Shown: one piece after another, positions 43,720 to 55,876 of the stretch
Numbering within the stretch: position 1 is the stretch's first letter
Layout: every line of letters starts with the position of its first letter
DNA from: Cognatundibacterium jejuense
GTDB taxonomy: Bacteria; Pseudomonadota; Gammaproteobacteria; Burkholderiales; Burkholderiaceae_D
Assembly (NCBI RefSeq): GCF_014284255.1
Contig: NZ_JACOFV010000012.1
Location: forward strand, 1-64,000
DNA: 64,000 bases
Direction: 5' to 3'
Position numbers and translations under genes: made by a program
Notes under the pieces: generated by a model
What the model saw: only the letters and a program-made list of their open reading frames with translations
The model's database searches: none
What the model was told of the DNA's origin: nothing

Positions 43720-44484
43720 ATGATGAATATGACTGGTTTTAATACGCTGTTGTACAAAGAAGTGTTACGCTTCTGGAAGGTCGCAACGCAAACGATTACC
43801 GCGCCAATCATGACTGCATTGTTGTACTTGCTGATTTTTGGTCATGTACTGGAAGATCATGTACAGGTATATCCGGGCGTTCGCTATACCGCTTTCCTGG
43901 TACCTGGACTGGTAATGATGAGTGTTTTGCAAAATGCATTTGCGAATTCATCGTCATCCTTGATTCAGTCTAAGATCACTGGCAATCTGGTTTTTGTTTT
44001 GCTGCCACCTCTATCGCACTGGGAAATTTTTGGCGCATATGTTTTGGCTGCGATATTGCGTGGACTGGCAGTTGGTGCTGGCGTCTTTATTGTGACGGTA
44101 TGGTTTGCGAATCTGAGTTTTTACTCACCTTTGTGGATTATCCTGTTCGCATTGCTAGGTGCTGCCATGCTGGGTACTATGGGCTTAATCGCTGGTATCT
44201 GGGCAGAAAAATTTGATCAGTTAGCCGCGTTTCAGAATTTCCTGATTATGCCTGCGACCTTTTTGTCGGGAGTGTTTTATTCGATTCATTCCTTGCCGCC
44301 ATTTTGGTTGACACTGTCACGTTTCAATCCATTTTTTTACATGATCGATGGCTTCCGTTTCGGTTTCTTTGGCAAGTCCGATGTCGATCCTTTGCATAGC
44401 TTAATGATAGTCACAGTGTTCTTTATTCTGCTGGCGACAATTGCACTGCAGATGCTGAAGCGTGGTTATAAGTTACGTCACTAA
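43720..44484 (+). CDS. ABC-2 exporter, permease (YadH-like)
   Basis: A 254-residue permease with about six membrane helices. The typical phrases are FNTLLYKEVLRFWKVATQTITAPIMTALLYLLIFG and VPGLVMMSVLQNAFANSSSSLIQSKITGNLVF, and the end has SIHSLPPFWLTLSRFNPFFYMIDGFRFGFFG. I chose ATG 43720, immediately after the ATPase gene's stop. It forms the membrane part of the exporter with the gene upstream. Confidence 0.88.
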   Translation: MMNMTGFNTLLYKEVLRFWKVATQTITAPIMTALLYLLIFGHVLEDHVQVYPGVRYTAFLVPGLVMMSVLQNAFANSSSSLIQSKITGNLVFVLLPPLSHWEIFGAYVLAAILRGLAVGAGVFIVTVWFANLSFYSPLWIILFALLGAAMLGTMGLIAGIWAEKFDQLAAFQNFLIMPATFLSGVFYSIHSLPPFWLTLSRFNPFFYMIDGFRFGFFGKSDVDPLHSLMIVTVFFILLATIALQMLKRGYKLRH

Positions 44485-44506
44485 TTTAGTTTTAGAAAGA
44501 AAAGCT

Positions 44507-45992
<1,486 letters not shown>

Positions 45993-45993
<1 letters not shown>

Positions 45994-46646
45994 TGACGAC
46001 ACAACTGACATTGGCATTATCCAAAGGCCGTATTTTTGAAGAAACCTTGCCATTGCTGGAAGCTGCAGGCATACGCGTGACCGAAGATCCGGAGAAATCG
46101 CGTAAGCTGATTCTGGCAACCAATGATCCTGCAGTACGGGTGATCATCGTGCGTGCGTCAGATGTGCCAACTTACGTGCAATACGGCGCGGCTGATTTTG
46201 GCGTAGCGGGTAAAGACGTATTGCATGAGCATGGTGGCGAAGGTTTGTATCAGCCTATTGATTTGAATATCGCCCGATGCCGTATGTCAGTGGCTGTCTC
46301 CGCTGGCTTTGATTATGCCAAAGCCGTGCGTCAAGGCGCGCGCTTGCGCGTCGCAACCAAGTACACCGAAACTGCACGTCAGCATTTCGCCAGCAAAGGT
46401 GTACACGTTGACTTGATCAAATTGTATGGTTCAATGGAATTGGCTCCGTTGGTCGGTTTGTCGGATGCCATCGTCGATCTGGTTAGTACTGGCAATACGC
46501 TCAAGGCGAATAATCTGGTCGAAGTCGAACACATCATGGATATTTCTTCGCGTCTGGTCGTGAATCAGGCAGCATTGAAATTAAAGCGTGAGCGTCTGCA
46601 ACCGATTCTGGAAGCATTTGATCGCGCCTCCAAACTGAATACCTAA
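45993..46646 (+). CDS. hisG: ATP phosphoribosyltransferase, short form
   Basis: A 217-residue short-form HisG that condenses ATP with PRPP at the start of histidine synthesis. Phrases such as [40 protein letters not shown] and [26 protein letters not shown] are typical. It lacks the C-terminal regulatory domain of the 300-residue long form, so it needs the HisZ partner, which is not in this window. It is coupled to murA by a 1-base overlap. Confidence 0.95.
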
Positions 46647-46661
46647 TTTCTAGAGATAAGC

Positions 46662-47975
46662 ATGGCTTCACTGATTACCCGCCTCGATTCTGCAGATGCA
46701 GATTTTTCTACCAGATTGTCGTCATTGCTGGCATTTGAAGCGAGCGAAGATGAAGCCATCGATCGCGCCGCTGCACAGATATTGGCCAGCGTCAAAGCCA
46801 ACGGCGATACCGCCGTACTGGAAGCGACTAACCGTTTTGATCGTCTGCAAGCGGCCAGTATCGCTGAGCTTGAATTGTCGCAATCCGAAATGCAGGTAGC
46901 GTTGCAATCCTTAAGTCCTGAACGTCGTGCCGCATTAGAAACCGCGGCGCAGCGTGTGCGTGCTTATCACGAAGTGCAAAAACGAGAATGCGGTTCCGGT
47001 GGTTTTAGTTATACCGAAGCCGATGGCACGGTCTTGGGACAAAAAGTCACACCTTTAGATCGTGTTGGTATCTATGTGCCTGGTGGCAAGGCGGCTTATC
47101 CTTCATCGGTATTGATGAACGCGATTCCGGCGAAAGTCGCTGGCGTGCAAGAAATCATCATGGTGGTGCCGACACCGGATGGTGTTAAAAATCCATTGGT
47201 ATTGGCTGCTGCCGCAATTGCTGGCGTTGATCGTGTATTTACTATCGGCGGTGCGCAAGCAGTGGGTGCTTTGGCCTACGGCACTGCAACGATCCCGCAA
47301 GTCGATAAAATTGTTGGCCCGGGCAATGCTTATGTGGCTGCTTCTAAGCGCCGCGTGTTTGGTACGGTCGGTATCGATATGATTGCCGGACCTTCAGAGA
47401 TTCTGGTGTTGTGCGATGGCACCACCGATCCTGATTGGGTAGCGATGGATTTGTTCTCGCAAGCTGAGCACGATGAATTGGCGCAATCCATTTTATTATG
47501 CCCTGATGAGGCTTATCTGGAAGCGGTTCACGCCAGCATCATTAAACTGTTGCCAGCCATGCCACGTCATGAAGTAATACGTACCTCGTTGGCTAACCGC
47601 GGTGCCTTGATCAAGGTGCGCGATATGGATGAAGCCTGCGAAATCGCCAATAGTATCGCTGCTGAACATTTAGAAATCTCTGCTGAAAATCCACAGCAAT
47701 GGGCAGATAAAATTCGTCATGCAGGTGCGATGTTTTTAGGCCGCTATTCATCCGAAGCGCTGGGTGACTACTGCGCCGGCCCTAATCATGTTTTGCCAAC
47801 CTCACGTACTGCAAGATTTTCTTCACCGCTTGGTGTGTATGATTTCCAAAAGCGCTCATCGATGATTTTTGTCAGTGAACAAGGTGCGCAAACTTTAGGT
47901 AAAGTCGCTGCCGAGCTGGCGTACGGCGAAGGTTTGCAAGCCCATGCCCGTAGCGCTGAACTGCGCCTGAAATGA
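46662..47975 (+). CDS. hisD: Histidinol dehydrogenase
   Basis: A 437-residue zinc enzyme catalysing the last two oxidations from L-histidinol to histidine. The motifs [40 protein letters not shown], and the zinc ligands in [13 protein letters not shown] and [28 protein letters not shown] are present. It lies 15 bases after hisG. Immediately after it comes a DNA methyltransferase gene rather than hisC. Confidence 0.96.
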   Translation: MASLITRLDSADADFSTRLSSLLAFEASEDEAIDRAAAQILASVKANGDTAVLEATNRFDRLQAASIAELELSQSEMQVALQSLSPERRAALETAAQRVRAYHEVQKRECGSGGFSYTEADGTVLGQKVTPLDRVGIYVPGGKAAYPSSVLMNAIPAKVAGVQEIIMVVPTPDGVKNPLVLAAAAIAGVDRVFTIGGAQAVGALAYGTATIPQVDKIVGPGNAYVAASKRRVFGTVGIDMIAGPSEILVLCDGTTDPDWVAMDLFSQAEHDELAQSILLCPDEAYLEAVHASIIKLLPAMPRHEVIRTSLANRGALIKVRDMDEACEIANSIAAEHLEISAENPQQWADKIRHAGAMFLGRYSSEALGDYCAGPNHVLPTSRTARFSSPLGVYDFQKRSSMIFVSEQGAQTLGKVAAELAYGEGLQAHARSAELRLK

Positions 47976-48005
47976 ATACGCTGAAATGAAAATTTCTATG
48001 AGTCC

Positions 48006-48797
48006 ATGCGCATGAATGCAGATTGGCGCAATCAGATTTTTTGCGAAGATGCGTTAAATGGCTTAGCGCGGTTGCCTGATGCCAGCATCGATTTATTGCT
48101 TGCTGATCCACCGTATGGACTGGGCAAAGATTATGGCAATGATTCCGATAAAATGGAGTCAGCAGCCTATCTGGAATGGATGGCGCAATGGATAGATGCT
48201 GCTTTACCTAAGCTCAAAGCAAACGGCAGCCTGTATATCTTTTTGACCTGGCGCTATTCACCTGAGGTATTCGTTTTGCTCAAACAGCGCATGACGATGA
48301 TGAACGAAATTATCTGGGACAGGCGCGTACCGTCGATGGGGGGCAGCGTGCGTAAGTATTCTTCGGTGCATGACACGATAGGTTTTTTTGTCAAAGCCAA
48401 AGATTATTATTTTGATCTGGATGCGATACGGATTCCGTATGATGCCGCTACTAAAAAAGCGCGCAGCCGGAAAATTTTTGAAGGCGCAAAATGGTTGGAG
48501 CTAGGCTTCAACCCTAAAGATGTCTGGAGTGTTTCACGCTTGCATCGAGAGCATGCCGAACGTGAAGAACACCCAACCCAAAAACCGCTCGAAATTATCG
48601 AACGTATGATCAAGGCCTCTTGCCCACCAGGCGGCGTGGTACTTGATCCCTTTATGGGCAGCGGAACCACCGCCGTCGCAGCAAAACGTTGTGGGCGTGA
48701 TTTTGTCGGTTTTGAGTTAAATCCCGATTATTGCGCGATGATAGAGAAACGCCTGAGTTTGCACCCAAATATTGCGCCAGCAGTGGCGCTTGCATAA
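48006..48797 (+). CDS. Orphan DNA methyltransferase (beta-class, YhdJ-like) inside the his operon
   Basis: A 263-residue S-adenosylmethionine-dependent DNA methyltransferase. The catalytic motif IV DPPYG is at residues 34-38 and the AdoMet-binding motif I DPFMGSGTT near 214-222, so the order is that of the beta class. The target-recognition part lies between (about 90-180). The HPTQKPLEIIERMI segment typical of the family is present. A likely relative is YhdJ, an N6-adenine methyltransferase without restriction partner. No restriction enzyme gene is in the window, so it is probably a solitary epigenetic enzyme. An ATG at 48012 is an alternative start. It sits 30 bases after hisD, on the same strand as the his genes. 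Confidence 0.88.
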   Translation: MRMNADWRNQIFCEDALNGLARLPDASIDLLLADPPYGLGKDYGNDSDKMESAAYLEWMAQWIDAALPKLKANGSLYIFLTWRYSPEVFVLLKQRMTMMNEIIWDRRVPSMGGSVRKYSSVHDTIGFFVKAKDYYFDLDAIRIPYDAATKKARSRKIFEGAKWLELGFNPKDVWSVSRLHREHAEREEHPTQKPLEIIERMIKASCPPGGVVLDPFMGSGTTAVAAKRCGRDFVGFELNPDYCAMIEKRLSLHPNIAPAVALA

Positions 48798-48896
48798 AAC
48801 AATGTAGGGGGGGAGTATGCAGTGTTGACTGCATATCGCCAGCTAAACTTATAGGCTTTCCGTTTTTGATATGCCGTACTGCCTGGAGTATATGGA

Positions 48897-50000
48897 ATGA
48901 GTAGCAGCAACGTAACGAATTTAACGACGCTAACGAATATTATTCGCCCTGAAATCGCCAGTCTGTCGGCGTATCACGTGCCGGATTCTGCCGGTTTTGT
49001 GAAACTCGACGCAATGGAAAACCCTTTTGTGTTGCCATCAGAATTGCAGCAAGACTTAGCGCATCATTTGGCACAGGTCGCGATGAATCGCTACCCTGTT
49101 CCTTCTTATACGAATCTCAAAAGCATCATTGCTGAAAAGTTAGGCGTACCAGCCGGACATGAAATTATTGTCGGTAATGGTTCCGACGAATTGATCGCCA
49201 TGATCTCGGTCGCTTGCGCAAAGCCAGGTGCCAAAGTACTCGCGCCTGTGCCGGGTTTTGTGATGTATGCGATGTCTGCCAAATTTGCGGGGCTGGAATT
49301 TATCGGCGTTCCTTTGAATGCGGATTTCACACTCAATAAAAACGCCATGCTGGCAGCGATTGCCGAACATCAGCCTGCGATCACCTATCTTGCCTATCCG
49401 AACAATCCAACCGGCACCTTGTATGATGCGGATGACATGGTTGAGATTTTGCACGCCGTAGGCAATACCGGCGTTGTGGTCGTTGATGAAGCTTACCAAC
49501 CGTTTGCGCAAACGAGTTTTATGTCACGACTGGCAGAGTTTGATAATCTTGTCGTGATGCGCACCGTGTCCAAGCTTGGGCTGGCAGGAATACGTTTGGG
49601 TTATATGGCGGGCAACAATGCTTTGATGAATGAATTTGAAAAAGTGCGCCCACCCTACAATATCAATGTCTTAACACAAGCAGCGGCAGAATTTGTTTTA
49701 CAAAGAGTTGAAGTGCTGGATGCACAGGCAGCCGCATTACGCGCGCAGCGTAGTCAGTTAGCAGCAGCCTTGAGCGCGATGTCTGGCGTGCAAGTATTTC
49801 CCTCGGCAGCAAATTTTTTGCTGATACGTGTTGCAAACGCTGAACAAGTCTTTGTCAAATTGTTGAATCACAAAATTTTAGTTAAAAATGTGGGTAAAAT
49901 GCATACTCTGCTAGAGAACTGTCTCCGTATCACCGTCAGTACTCAGGAAGAGAATGATTTATTTCTTGCTGCGTTTGCAGCTTCTATGTCATCAAAATGA
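48897..50000 (+). CDS. hisC: Histidinol-phosphate aminotransferase
   Basis: A 367-residue PLP enzyme, transferring an amino group from glutamate to imidazole acetol phosphate. The signature phrases are [53 protein letters not shown] and the PLP-lysine in [16 protein letters not shown] (Lys of SK). The GGAG site lies before the ATG. It overlaps hisB by 4 bases. Confidence 0.95.
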   Translation: MSSSNVTNLTTLTNIIRPEIASLSAYHVPDSAGFVKLDAMENPFVLPSELQQDLAHHLAQVAMNRYPVPSYTNLKSIIAEKLGVPAGHEIIVGNGSDELIAMISVACAKPGAKVLAPVPGFVMYAMSAKFAGLEFIGVPLNADFTLNKNAMLAAIAEHQPAITYLAYPNNPTGTLYDADDMVEILHAVGNTGVVVVDEAYQPFAQTSFMSRLAEFDNLVVMRTVSKLGLAGIRLGYMAGNNALMNEFEKVRPPYNINVLTQAAAEFVLQRVEVLDAQAAALRAQRSQLAAALSAMSGVQVFPSAANFLLIRVANAEQVFVKLLNHKILVKNVGKMHTLLENCLRITVSTQEENDLFLAAFAASMSSK

Positions 50001-50599
50001 ATAACTCAACTCAACGCATTGCGGCGGTTACCCGCAATACCAACGAAACACAAATTCGTGTTGCCATCAATCTGGATGGCACCGGTCAACAAAAGCTCAA
50101 TACTGGCGTGCCATTTCTGGATCACATGCTGGATCAGATTGCCCGTCATGGTCTGATTGACCTTGATATCGAAGCCGTCGGTGATTTGCATATTGATGCG
50201 CACCATACGGTAGAGGACGTTGGTATTACCTTGGGACAAGCGTTTGCCAAAGCCATGGGTGATAAAAAAGGCATACGTCGCTATGGTCATGCGTATGTTC
50301 CTTTGGATGAAGCGCTGTCGCGCGTCGTTGTCGATTTTTCTGGTCGCCCTGGTCTTGAATACCATATTCCATTTACCCGCGCCATGATTGGTGGTTTTGA
50401 CGTTGATTTGACGCGCGAATTCTTTCAGGGCTTTGTGAATCACGCATTGGTGACATTGCACATCGATAATTTGCGTGGCGACAACGCCCACCATCAATGC
50501 GAAACCGTGTTTAAAGCCTTTGGCCGTGCTTTGCGCATGGCAACAGAGCTTGATGCCCGCGCTGCTGGTACTATTCCATCTACTAAGGGTAGTCTTTAA
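49997..50599 (+). CDS. hisB: Imidazoleglycerol-phosphate dehydratase
   Basis: A 200-residue monofunctional dehydratase (no N-terminal histidinol phosphatase domain, unlike the enteric HisB). Metal-binding His-rich motifs are [34 protein letters not shown] and the C-terminal [20 protein letters not shown]. It follows hisC with a 4-base overlap. Confidence 0.96.
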   Translation: MNNSTQRIAAVTRNTNETQIRVAINLDGTGQQKLNTGVPFLDHMLDQIARHGLIDLDIEAVGDLHIDAHHTVEDVGITLGQAFAKAMGDKKGIRRYGHAYVPLDEALSRVVVDFSGRPGLEYHIPFTRAMIGGFDVDLTREFFQGFVNHALVTLHIDNLRGDNAHHQCETVFKAFGRALRMATELDARAAGTIPSTKGSL

Positions 50600-50668
50600 T
50601 TTGTGTTTTCAGACTCTGTCACAACATAATCATGAAGCTTGGATGGTAAGGTTGATGCGGGGTAAATT

Positions 50669-51310
50669 ATGATGAATAAAATTGTTGTTGTTGATTACGG
50701 TATGGGAAATTTGCGCTCAGTAGCGCAAGCCCTGCGCGCCGTCGCGCCTGAGGCCAATGTACTGATTTCCGGCGAAGTCGCCGACATTCAAAGCGCTGAT
50801 CGCATTGTTTTGCCTGGTCAGGGTGCAATGCCAGATTGCATGAGCAGTTTGCGCGACTCCGGTGTCCAAGAAGCGGTTTTGGATGCTGCGCGGAACAAAC
50901 CACTGTTTGGCGTGTGTGTCGGTGAGCAAATGTTGTTTGATCTGAGTGAAGAAGGCAATACACCAGGCTTAGGCTTATTGCCTGGTAAGGTAGTGCGTTT
51001 CAGACTCGATGGTCAGCTGCAGGCCGATGGCTCACGTTTTAAAGTCCCGCAAATGGGATGGAACCGCGTGCAACAATCGCGGTCTCACGCTTTGTGGCAA
51101 GATATACCTGACGAGGCGTATTTTTACTTTGTGCATAGCTACTTTGCGCAGTCTGAAAATGCGCAGCATACGGTAGGCATCACCGATTACGGTCATCCAT
51201 TCGCTTGTGCAGTGGCGCGCGACAATATTTTTGCCACGCAATTCCATCCTGAAAAGAGTGCCCAGGCTGGCTTGCAACTGTATAAAAACTTTGTACACTG
51301 GAATCCCTGA
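50669..51310 (+). CDS. hisH: Imidazole glycerol phosphate synthase, glutaminase subunit
   Basis: A 213-residue class I glutamine amidotransferase that supplies ammonia to HisF. The nucleophile is Cys in [12 protein letters not shown] near residue 84, and the His-Glu pair is in [11 protein letters not shown] near residue 190. Two adjacent ATG codons (50669 and 50672) could each be the start. It is separated from hisB by 69 bases and from hisA by 105. Confidence 0.95.
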   Translation: MMNKIVVVDYGMGNLRSVAQALRAVAPEANVLISGEVADIQSADRIVLPGQGAMPDCMSSLRDSGVQEAVLDAARNKPLFGVCVGEQMLFDLSEEGNTPGLGLLPGKVVRFRLDGQLQADGSRFKVPQMGWNRVQQSRSHALWQDIPDEAYFYFVHSYFAQSENAQHTVGITDYGHPFACAVARDNIFATQFHPEKSAQAGLQLYKNFVHWNP

Positions 51311-51415
51311 TCGAAGTTTTGCGCCTTAGCTGGCGCAGCATTTGTATTTTTTTGAATCACATTTGGCTTTTTTGATTTTTTACTGTCTTTTAGACGCTTA
51401 TATTTCTTTTACATC

Positions 51416-52216
51416 ATGTTGCTCATCCCTGCTATCGACCTGAAAGATGGTCACTGCGTACGCCTCAAACAAGGTGATATGGACCAAGCCACCGTGTTTT
51501 CTGAAGATCCGGCTGAAACCGCTCGCCATTGGCTCAAGCAAGGCGCACGTCGCCTGCATCTGGTTGATCTGAATGGCGCATTTGCTGGCAAGCCAAAAAA
51601 TGAAGCGGCAGTGAAGGCAATTATTCAGGCTGTGCGTGACTACGCCGAAGAAACTGATACCGAAGAAATTCCGGTGCAGTTAGGTGGTGGGATTCGTGAT
51701 CTTGATACTATCGAGCGTTATCTGGATGACGGCTTGTCATACATCATTATTGGTACAGCCGCGGTCAAAAACCCAGGCTTCCTGGCAGATGCATGTAGCG
51801 CATTTCCTGGTCAGATCATCGTCGGTATTGATGCCAAAGATGGCAAAGTAGCGACCGATGGTTGGAGCAAATTGTCCGGCCATGAAGTGATCGACCTCGC
51901 GCAAAAATTTGAAGGTTATGGCGTTGAGGCAATTATTTATACTGATATTGGCCGCGACGGCATGATGGGTGGCGTGAATATTGAGGCGACTGTCAAATTG
52001 GCGCAAGCGGTCAGTATTCCCGTGATTGCTTCTGGCGGTGTGCATAATTTGGCCGACGTTGAAGCCTTGTGTGAAGTACAAGGTGAAGGCATCGAAGGCG
52101 TGATCTGCGGTCGTTCAATTTATGAAGGCACACTGGACCTGTTGACGGCGCAAGATCGTGCAGACGAACTGAGCGACGACGCTACCGAGTACTATTCCGA
52201 AGAAGAAGCCGAATGA
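51416..52216 (+). CDS. hisA: Phosphoribosylformimino-5-aminoimidazole carboxamide ribotide isomerase
   Basis: A 266-residue TIM-barrel isomerase. The start [31 protein letters not shown] and the second-half counterpart [16 protein letters not shown] and [14 protein letters not shown] carry the two catalytic Asp residues. The C-terminal tail ([17 protein letters not shown]) is an acidic extension beyond the usual length of about 245. It overlaps hisF by 4 bases. Confidence 0.95.
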   Translation: MLLIPAIDLKDGHCVRLKQGDMDQATVFSEDPAETARHWLKQGARRLHLVDLNGAFAGKPKNEAAVKAIIQAVRDYAEETDTEEIPVQLGGGIRDLDTIERYLDDGLSYIIIGTAAVKNPGFLADACSAFPGQIIVGIDAKDGKVATDGWSKLSGHEVIDLAQKFEGYGVEAIIYTDIGRDGMMGGVNIEATVKLAQAVSIPVIASGGVHNLADVEALCEVQGEGIEGVICGRSIYEGTLDLLTAQDRADELSDDATEYYSEEEAE

Positions 52217-52977
52217 GTTTAGCTAAACGCATTATTCCTTGCCTTGATGTAACGGCTGGTCGCGTGGTGAAGGGAATAAATTTTCAAGAATTGCGCGATG
52301 CTGGTGATCCTGTCGAAATTGCGCGTCGTTACGATGCGCAAGGTGCCGATGAAATCACATTTTTGGATATCACCGCCTCATCCGATGGACGCGATCTGAT
52401 TTTGCCGATCATTGAAGCGGTCGCTTCGCAGGTATTTATTCCATTGACGGTCGGTGGCGGTGTTCGCACCGTGGCTGATGTGCGCCGCTTATTGAATGCA
52501 GGTGCCGACAAAGTGGGTATCAATACGTCTGCCGTGACCAATCCACAACTGGTCGCGGACGCTGCATCGAAATACGGTTCACAATGCATTGTGGTTGCCA
52601 TTGATGCCAAAAATGTCGCACCAGGAAAATGGGAAGTCTTTACCCATGGTGGACGTAATGCAACAGGTTTGGATGCCGTTGAATGGGCGCAAAACATGGC
52701 CCGCCTTGGCGCTGGCGAGATTTTGCTGACCAGCATGGACAAAGATGGCACCCGTTCTGGTTTTGATTTAGGACTTACACGTGCGATCTCAGACGCCGTG
52801 TCTATTCCGGTTATTGCATCAGGCGGCGTTGGTAGTTTGCAAGATTTGGCCGATGGGATAAAAATAGGTGGGGCTGACGCTGTCTTGGCGGCCAGTATTT
52901 TTCATTATGGTCAACATACGGTTGGCGAAGCAAAGCAATTTATGGCAGCGCAACATATTCCTATGAGGTTGGTATGA
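52213..52977 (+). CDS. hisF: Imidazole glycerol phosphate synthase, cyclase subunit
   Basis: A 254-residue TIM barrel that, with HisH, makes imidazole glycerol phosphate and AICAR. Visible are [19 protein letters not shown] with the first catalytic Asp, [25 protein letters not shown] and [17 protein letters not shown] with the second. It overlaps hisA and hisI by 4 bases at each side. Confidence 0.96.
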   Translation: MSLAKRIIPCLDVTAGRVVKGINFQELRDAGDPVEIARRYDAQGADEITFLDITASSDGRDLILPIIEAVASQVFIPLTVGGGVRTVADVRRLLNAGADKVGINTSAVTNPQLVADAASKYGSQCIVVAIDAKNVAPGKWEVFTHGGRNATGLDAVEWAQNMARLGAGEILLTSMDKDGTRSGFDLGLTRAISDAVSIPVIASGGVGSLQDLADGIKIGGADAVLAASIFHYGQHTVGEAKQFMAAQHIPMRLV

Positions 52978-53375
52978 GTGCCGCTAAGTGGTTAAATAAA
53001 GTGAAGTGGGACGATCAAGGTCTGGTGCCTGTGATCGCACAAGAGGCCAGTAGCAACGATGTGTTAATGTTTGCCTGGATGAATCGCGAAGCCCTGTCCA
53101 GAACAGTGGAATTGGGTGAAGCCGTGTACTGGAGCCGTTCGCGCAAGAAATTGTGGCACAAAGGCGAAGAATCCGGTCACGTACAAAAGGTCAAAGAAAT
53201 TCGCCTCGATTGCGATGAGGATGTCGTTTTGCTGAAAATAGAGCAAACCGACAGCATCGCTTGTCACACAGGTCGCCATTCGTGTTTTTTTCAAAAATTT
53301 GAAGGTAGCCTCAATGATGGTGATTGGCAAGCCGTTGACCCCGTGCTGAAAGACCCGGAAAGCATTTATAAATGA
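52974..53375 (+). CDS. hisI: Phosphoribosyl-AMP cyclohydrolase
   Basis: A 133-residue zinc enzyme, the stand-alone form (not fused to HisE). The metal-binding motifs [29 protein letters not shown] and [19 protein letters not shown] are conserved. It catalyses ring opening of phosphoribosyl-AMP. It overlaps hisF and hisE by 4 bases each. Confidence 0.95.
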   Translation: MSAAKWLNKVKWDDQGLVPVIAQEASSNDVLMFAWMNREALSRTVELGEAVYWSRSRKKLWHKGEESGHVQKVKEIRLDCDEDVVLLKIEQTDSIACHTGRHSCFFQKFEGSLNDGDWQAVDPVLKDPESIYK

Positions 53376-53722
53376 GCGCTACTCAAGAACAAGTTTTGCA
53401 GCGACTGGCAGAAATCATCGAAAGTCGCAAGCTCGCCAATGGTGGTGACCCAGACAAATCGTATGTCGCGCGCTTATTTGCCAAAGGCGATGATGCGATT
53501 CTGAAAAAAATCGGCGAAGAAGCAACCGAAACCGTGATGGCTGCTAAAGACGCACGCGTCTCGGGTGATCATTCTAAGGTCTTGTACGAATGTGCTGATT
53601 TGTGGTTTCATTCGCTTGTCATGTTAGCCCAGTATGATCTGCGCCCGCAGCAAGTATTGGATGAGTTAGCGCGACGTGAAGGCCTTTCTGGTCTGGAAGA
53701 AAAAGCCTCTCGATCAGAATAG
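53372..53722 (+). CDS. hisE: Phosphoribosyl-ATP pyrophosphatase
   Basis: A 116-residue MazG-like hydrolase that removes pyrophosphate from phosphoribosyl-ATP. The conserved [13 protein letters not shown] and [19 protein letters not shown] motifs, with acidic metal ligands, are present. It is the last his gene of the run; hinT follows after 55 bases. Confidence 0.94.
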   Translation: MSATQEQVLQRLAEIIESRKLANGGDPDKSYVARLFAKGDDAILKKIGEEATETVMAAKDARVSGDHSKVLYECADLWFHSLVMLAQYDLRPQQVLDELARREGLSGLEEKASRSE

Positions 53723-53777
53723 CAGCCTGAGCCAAGCTAAATGAGTTGTTTCTTTGCTTATTGAAAACGGATAAAAC

Positions 53778-54149
53778 GTGGATAATTGCATTTTCTGTAA
53801 AATTGCGGCTAAGCAAATTCCTTCGTCTATTGTTTACGAAGATGATGAATTGCTGGCGTTTAAAGATATTAATCCGGCAGCGCCTGTGCATTTACTGGTA
53901 ATCCCGAAAATCCATCTGGATACCTTGTCTTCTGCACAAGCTGAACATCAGGCGGTTTTAGGAAAAATGCTGGCGCTCGCCCCCAAATTGGCGTCAGATC
54001 ACGGTTGTGCACCCATTCAGCAGGCGGATGGTCGCTATAACGGCGGCTACAAAACCTTGATTAATACGGGCGCGGACGGTGGACAAGAGGTGTATCATTT
54101 GCATATGCACGTCATTGGCGGCTCTCAACCGTGGCGTGGACAACGCTAA
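53778..54149 (+). CDS. hinT: HIT-family purine phosphoramidase
   Basis: A 123-residue histidine-triad protein. NCIFCKIAAKQIPSSIVYEDDELLAFKDINPAAPVHLLVIPK at the start and the triad itself HLHMHVIGG near residue 112 are unmistakable. It hydrolyses nucleoside phosphoramidates. Location between hisE and tatA is usual in Burkholderiales. Confidence 0.93.
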   Translation: MDNCIFCKIAAKQIPSSIVYEDDELLAFKDINPAAPVHLLVIPKIHLDTLSSAQAEHQAVLGKMLALAPKLASDHGCAPIQQADGRYNGGYKTLINTGADGGQEVYHLHMHVIGGSQPWRGQR

Positions 54150-54199
54150 TTAAATTTTGATGAGAGCATTGCTTTCATTAGCATCAACAGGAGTACATC

Positions 54200-54415
54200 A
54201 TGGGTTCATTTAGTGGTTTGCATTGGCTGGTGGTTCTGGTCATTGTGATTTTGGTATTCGGCACCAAAAAGTTGGGCAATATCGGTAGCGATCTTGGCAA
54301 AGCAGTCAAAGGCTTTAAGGACGGCATTAAGGGTGAAGAAGAAAAAGCACCTGTTGCGCAAGCCAATGCTGAAAAAACCATTGATGTTGACGCCAAAGAA
54401 AAATCCAAACAGTGA
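54200..54415 (+). CDS. tatA: Twin-arginine translocase subunit TatA
   Basis: A 71-residue protein with one N-terminal membrane helix ([20 protein letters not shown]), the FGTKKL hinge, and an amphipathic helix ([17 protein letters not shown]). TatA assembles the transport pore for folded proteins bearing twin-arginine signals. AGGAG precedes the ATG. One such substrate, the Rieske protein PetA, is encoded in this window. tatB follows. Confidence 0.95.
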   Translation: MGSFSGLHWLVVLVIVILVFGTKKLGNIGSDLGKAVKGFKDGIKGEEEKAPVAQANAEKTIDVDAKEKSKQ

Positions 54416-54469
54416 TTTGTTCAAAGGTGCTTTTCAGTGTTCCCGGTGCTTATCTAGCGGATAAACACG

Positions 54470-54967
54470 ATGATTGATTTAGGTATCAGCAAACTCGCCC
54501 TGATTGGTGTGGTTGCCTTAATCGTGATCGGTCCGGAAAAACTGCCGCGCGTTGCCCGCATGGCAGGCACGTTGCTGGGGCGCGCGCAACGCTACATCAA
54601 CGATGTCAAAGCAGAAGTCAGTAAAGAAATAGAGCTCGACGAATTGCGCAAGATGCAAAAAGACGTGCAGGAAGCTGCGCACAATGTTGAACAATCGGTG
54701 TCGCAATCATGGAATGAAACGACCGATGAATTGCGTACGATAGGACAAGAAAATTCTATTTCGTCTTCGACCTATAGCAATTCCTGTGTCAGTACCGAGC
54801 AACTGGCGCGTAAGGCAAAAGAGTTTCGCCGCAAAAAACTGGCTAAAACTTCTGCCATTCCAAGCTGGTACAAAAATCGCCACGGTCAGCGCAATCACAT
54901 TGTTTCAGGTTCCGCACGCATGGCGCGCCACCGCGCTAAATCGCGCGCGCCTGTCAGTTTCTATTAA
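54470..54967 (+). CDS. tatB: Twin-arginine translocase subunit TatB
   Basis: A 165-residue protein with an N-terminal membrane helix beginning MIDLGISKLALIGVVALIVIGPEKLPRVAR, the TatB-specific GPEKLP hinge, then a long amphipathic helix (AQRYINDVKAEVSKEIELDELRKMQ). The C-terminal 70 residues are Ser-rich and basic, as is normal for this poorly conserved tail. TatB and TatC form the receptor for signal peptides. Confidence 0.93.
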   Translation: MIDLGISKLALIGVVALIVIGPEKLPRVARMAGTLLGRAQRYINDVKAEVSKEIELDELRKMQKDVQEAAHNVEQSVSQSWNETTDELRTIGQENSISSSTYSNSCVSTEQLARKAKEFRRKKLAKTSAIPSWYKNRHGQRNHIVSGSARMARHRAKSRAPVSFY

Positions 54968-55023
54968 TTCCATTTGATGTCACAGTCTATGTCCCAGCGT
55001 TCTCTTTTTTGGGTGGTATTCGC

Positions 55024-55785
55024 ATGAGCGATAAAATTGAACCCGGCGTTGAGGAAAGTTTTATTTCCCACCTGGTTGAATTGCGTGATCGTCTGGTCAA
55101 GGCCTGCTATGGCTTGGCCATTGCCACCGCATTGTTGATGTTATGGCCAGGGCCTTCTGCGATTTATGATTTTCTGGCGCAGCCTATGGTCGACTCTTTA
55201 CCGGTCGGTTCGCAAATGATTGCAACTGGTGTGATTTCGCCTTTTATGGTGCCAATGAAAGTTACCATGTTGCTGGCGGTTTTACTGGCATTGCCGTGGA
55301 TACTGTATCAAGTGTGGGCGTTCATTGCGCCGGGCTTGTATGCGCATGAAAAGCGTCTAATCGCCCCGCTGGTGATTTCGTCATCGATACTATTTTTGAC
55401 TGGTGTGGCATTTTGTTATTTCATCGTTTTCAGCCGCGTTTTTAAGTTTATCAATGCGTTTTCACCAACCTCTATCCACATGGCACCGGATATCGAAAAT
55501 TATCTGGATTTTATTATGTCCATGTGTCTCGCCTTTGGCGTGACGTTTGAAGTACCAGTGGTGGTGGTGGTACTGGTTCGTATGGGCATCGTTTCTGTTG
55601 AGAAGCTCAAGGCGATTCGTCCGTATGTAATCGTTGGCGCATTTGTGATCGCCGCGATTGTGACGCCACCCGATCTGGTCAGTCAGTTCTCACTGGCGCT
55701 GCCGATGTGGCTGTTGTATGAGCTGGGTTTGGTGATTGCGCCGCTCTTCGTGCGCGTGACGCAGGCGCCAGATACGGTCGACTAA
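55024..55785 (+). CDS. tatC: Twin-arginine translocase subunit TatC
   Basis: A 253-residue six-helix membrane protein that binds twin-arginine signals. I chose ATG 55024 (MSDKIEPGVEESFISHLVELRDRLVKA, which is the usual N-terminus); a TTG five codons upstream is unlikely. Motifs are SHLVELRDRL, PFMVPMKVTMLLAVLLALPWILYQVWAFIAPGLYAHEKR and ATIVTPPDLVSQ-like VTPPDLVSQF. It closes the tat operon and is followed by a strong terminator. Confidence 0.95.
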   Translation: MSDKIEPGVEESFISHLVELRDRLVKACYGLAIATALLMLWPGPSAIYDFLAQPMVDSLPVGSQMIATGVISPFMVPMKVTMLLAVLLALPWILYQVWAFIAPGLYAHEKRLIAPLVISSSILFLTGVAFCYFIVFSRVFKFINAFSPTSIHMAPDIENYLDFIMSMCLAFGVTFEVPVVVVVLVRMGIVSVEKLKAIRPYVIVGAFVIAAIVTPPDLVSQFSLALPMWLLYELGLVIAPLFVRVTQAPDTVD

Positions 55786-55814
55786 AAGCCATTGTTTGAC
55801 AGGTTTCAGTGAAT

Positions 55815-55856
55815 AAAAAAGAGGCGGGGTGTCATCGGACATCCCGCCTCTTTTTT
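55815..55856. terminator. Bidirectional terminator after tatC
   Basis: An 18-bp stem (AAAAAAGAGGCGGGGTGT with ACATCCCGCCTCTTTTTT, one mismatched pair) with a 6-base loop. It serves tatC on the plus strand and the DUF2461 gene on the minus strand. Confidence 0.95.
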
Positions 55857-55876
55857 ATATTTGATCGCTGATGAAC

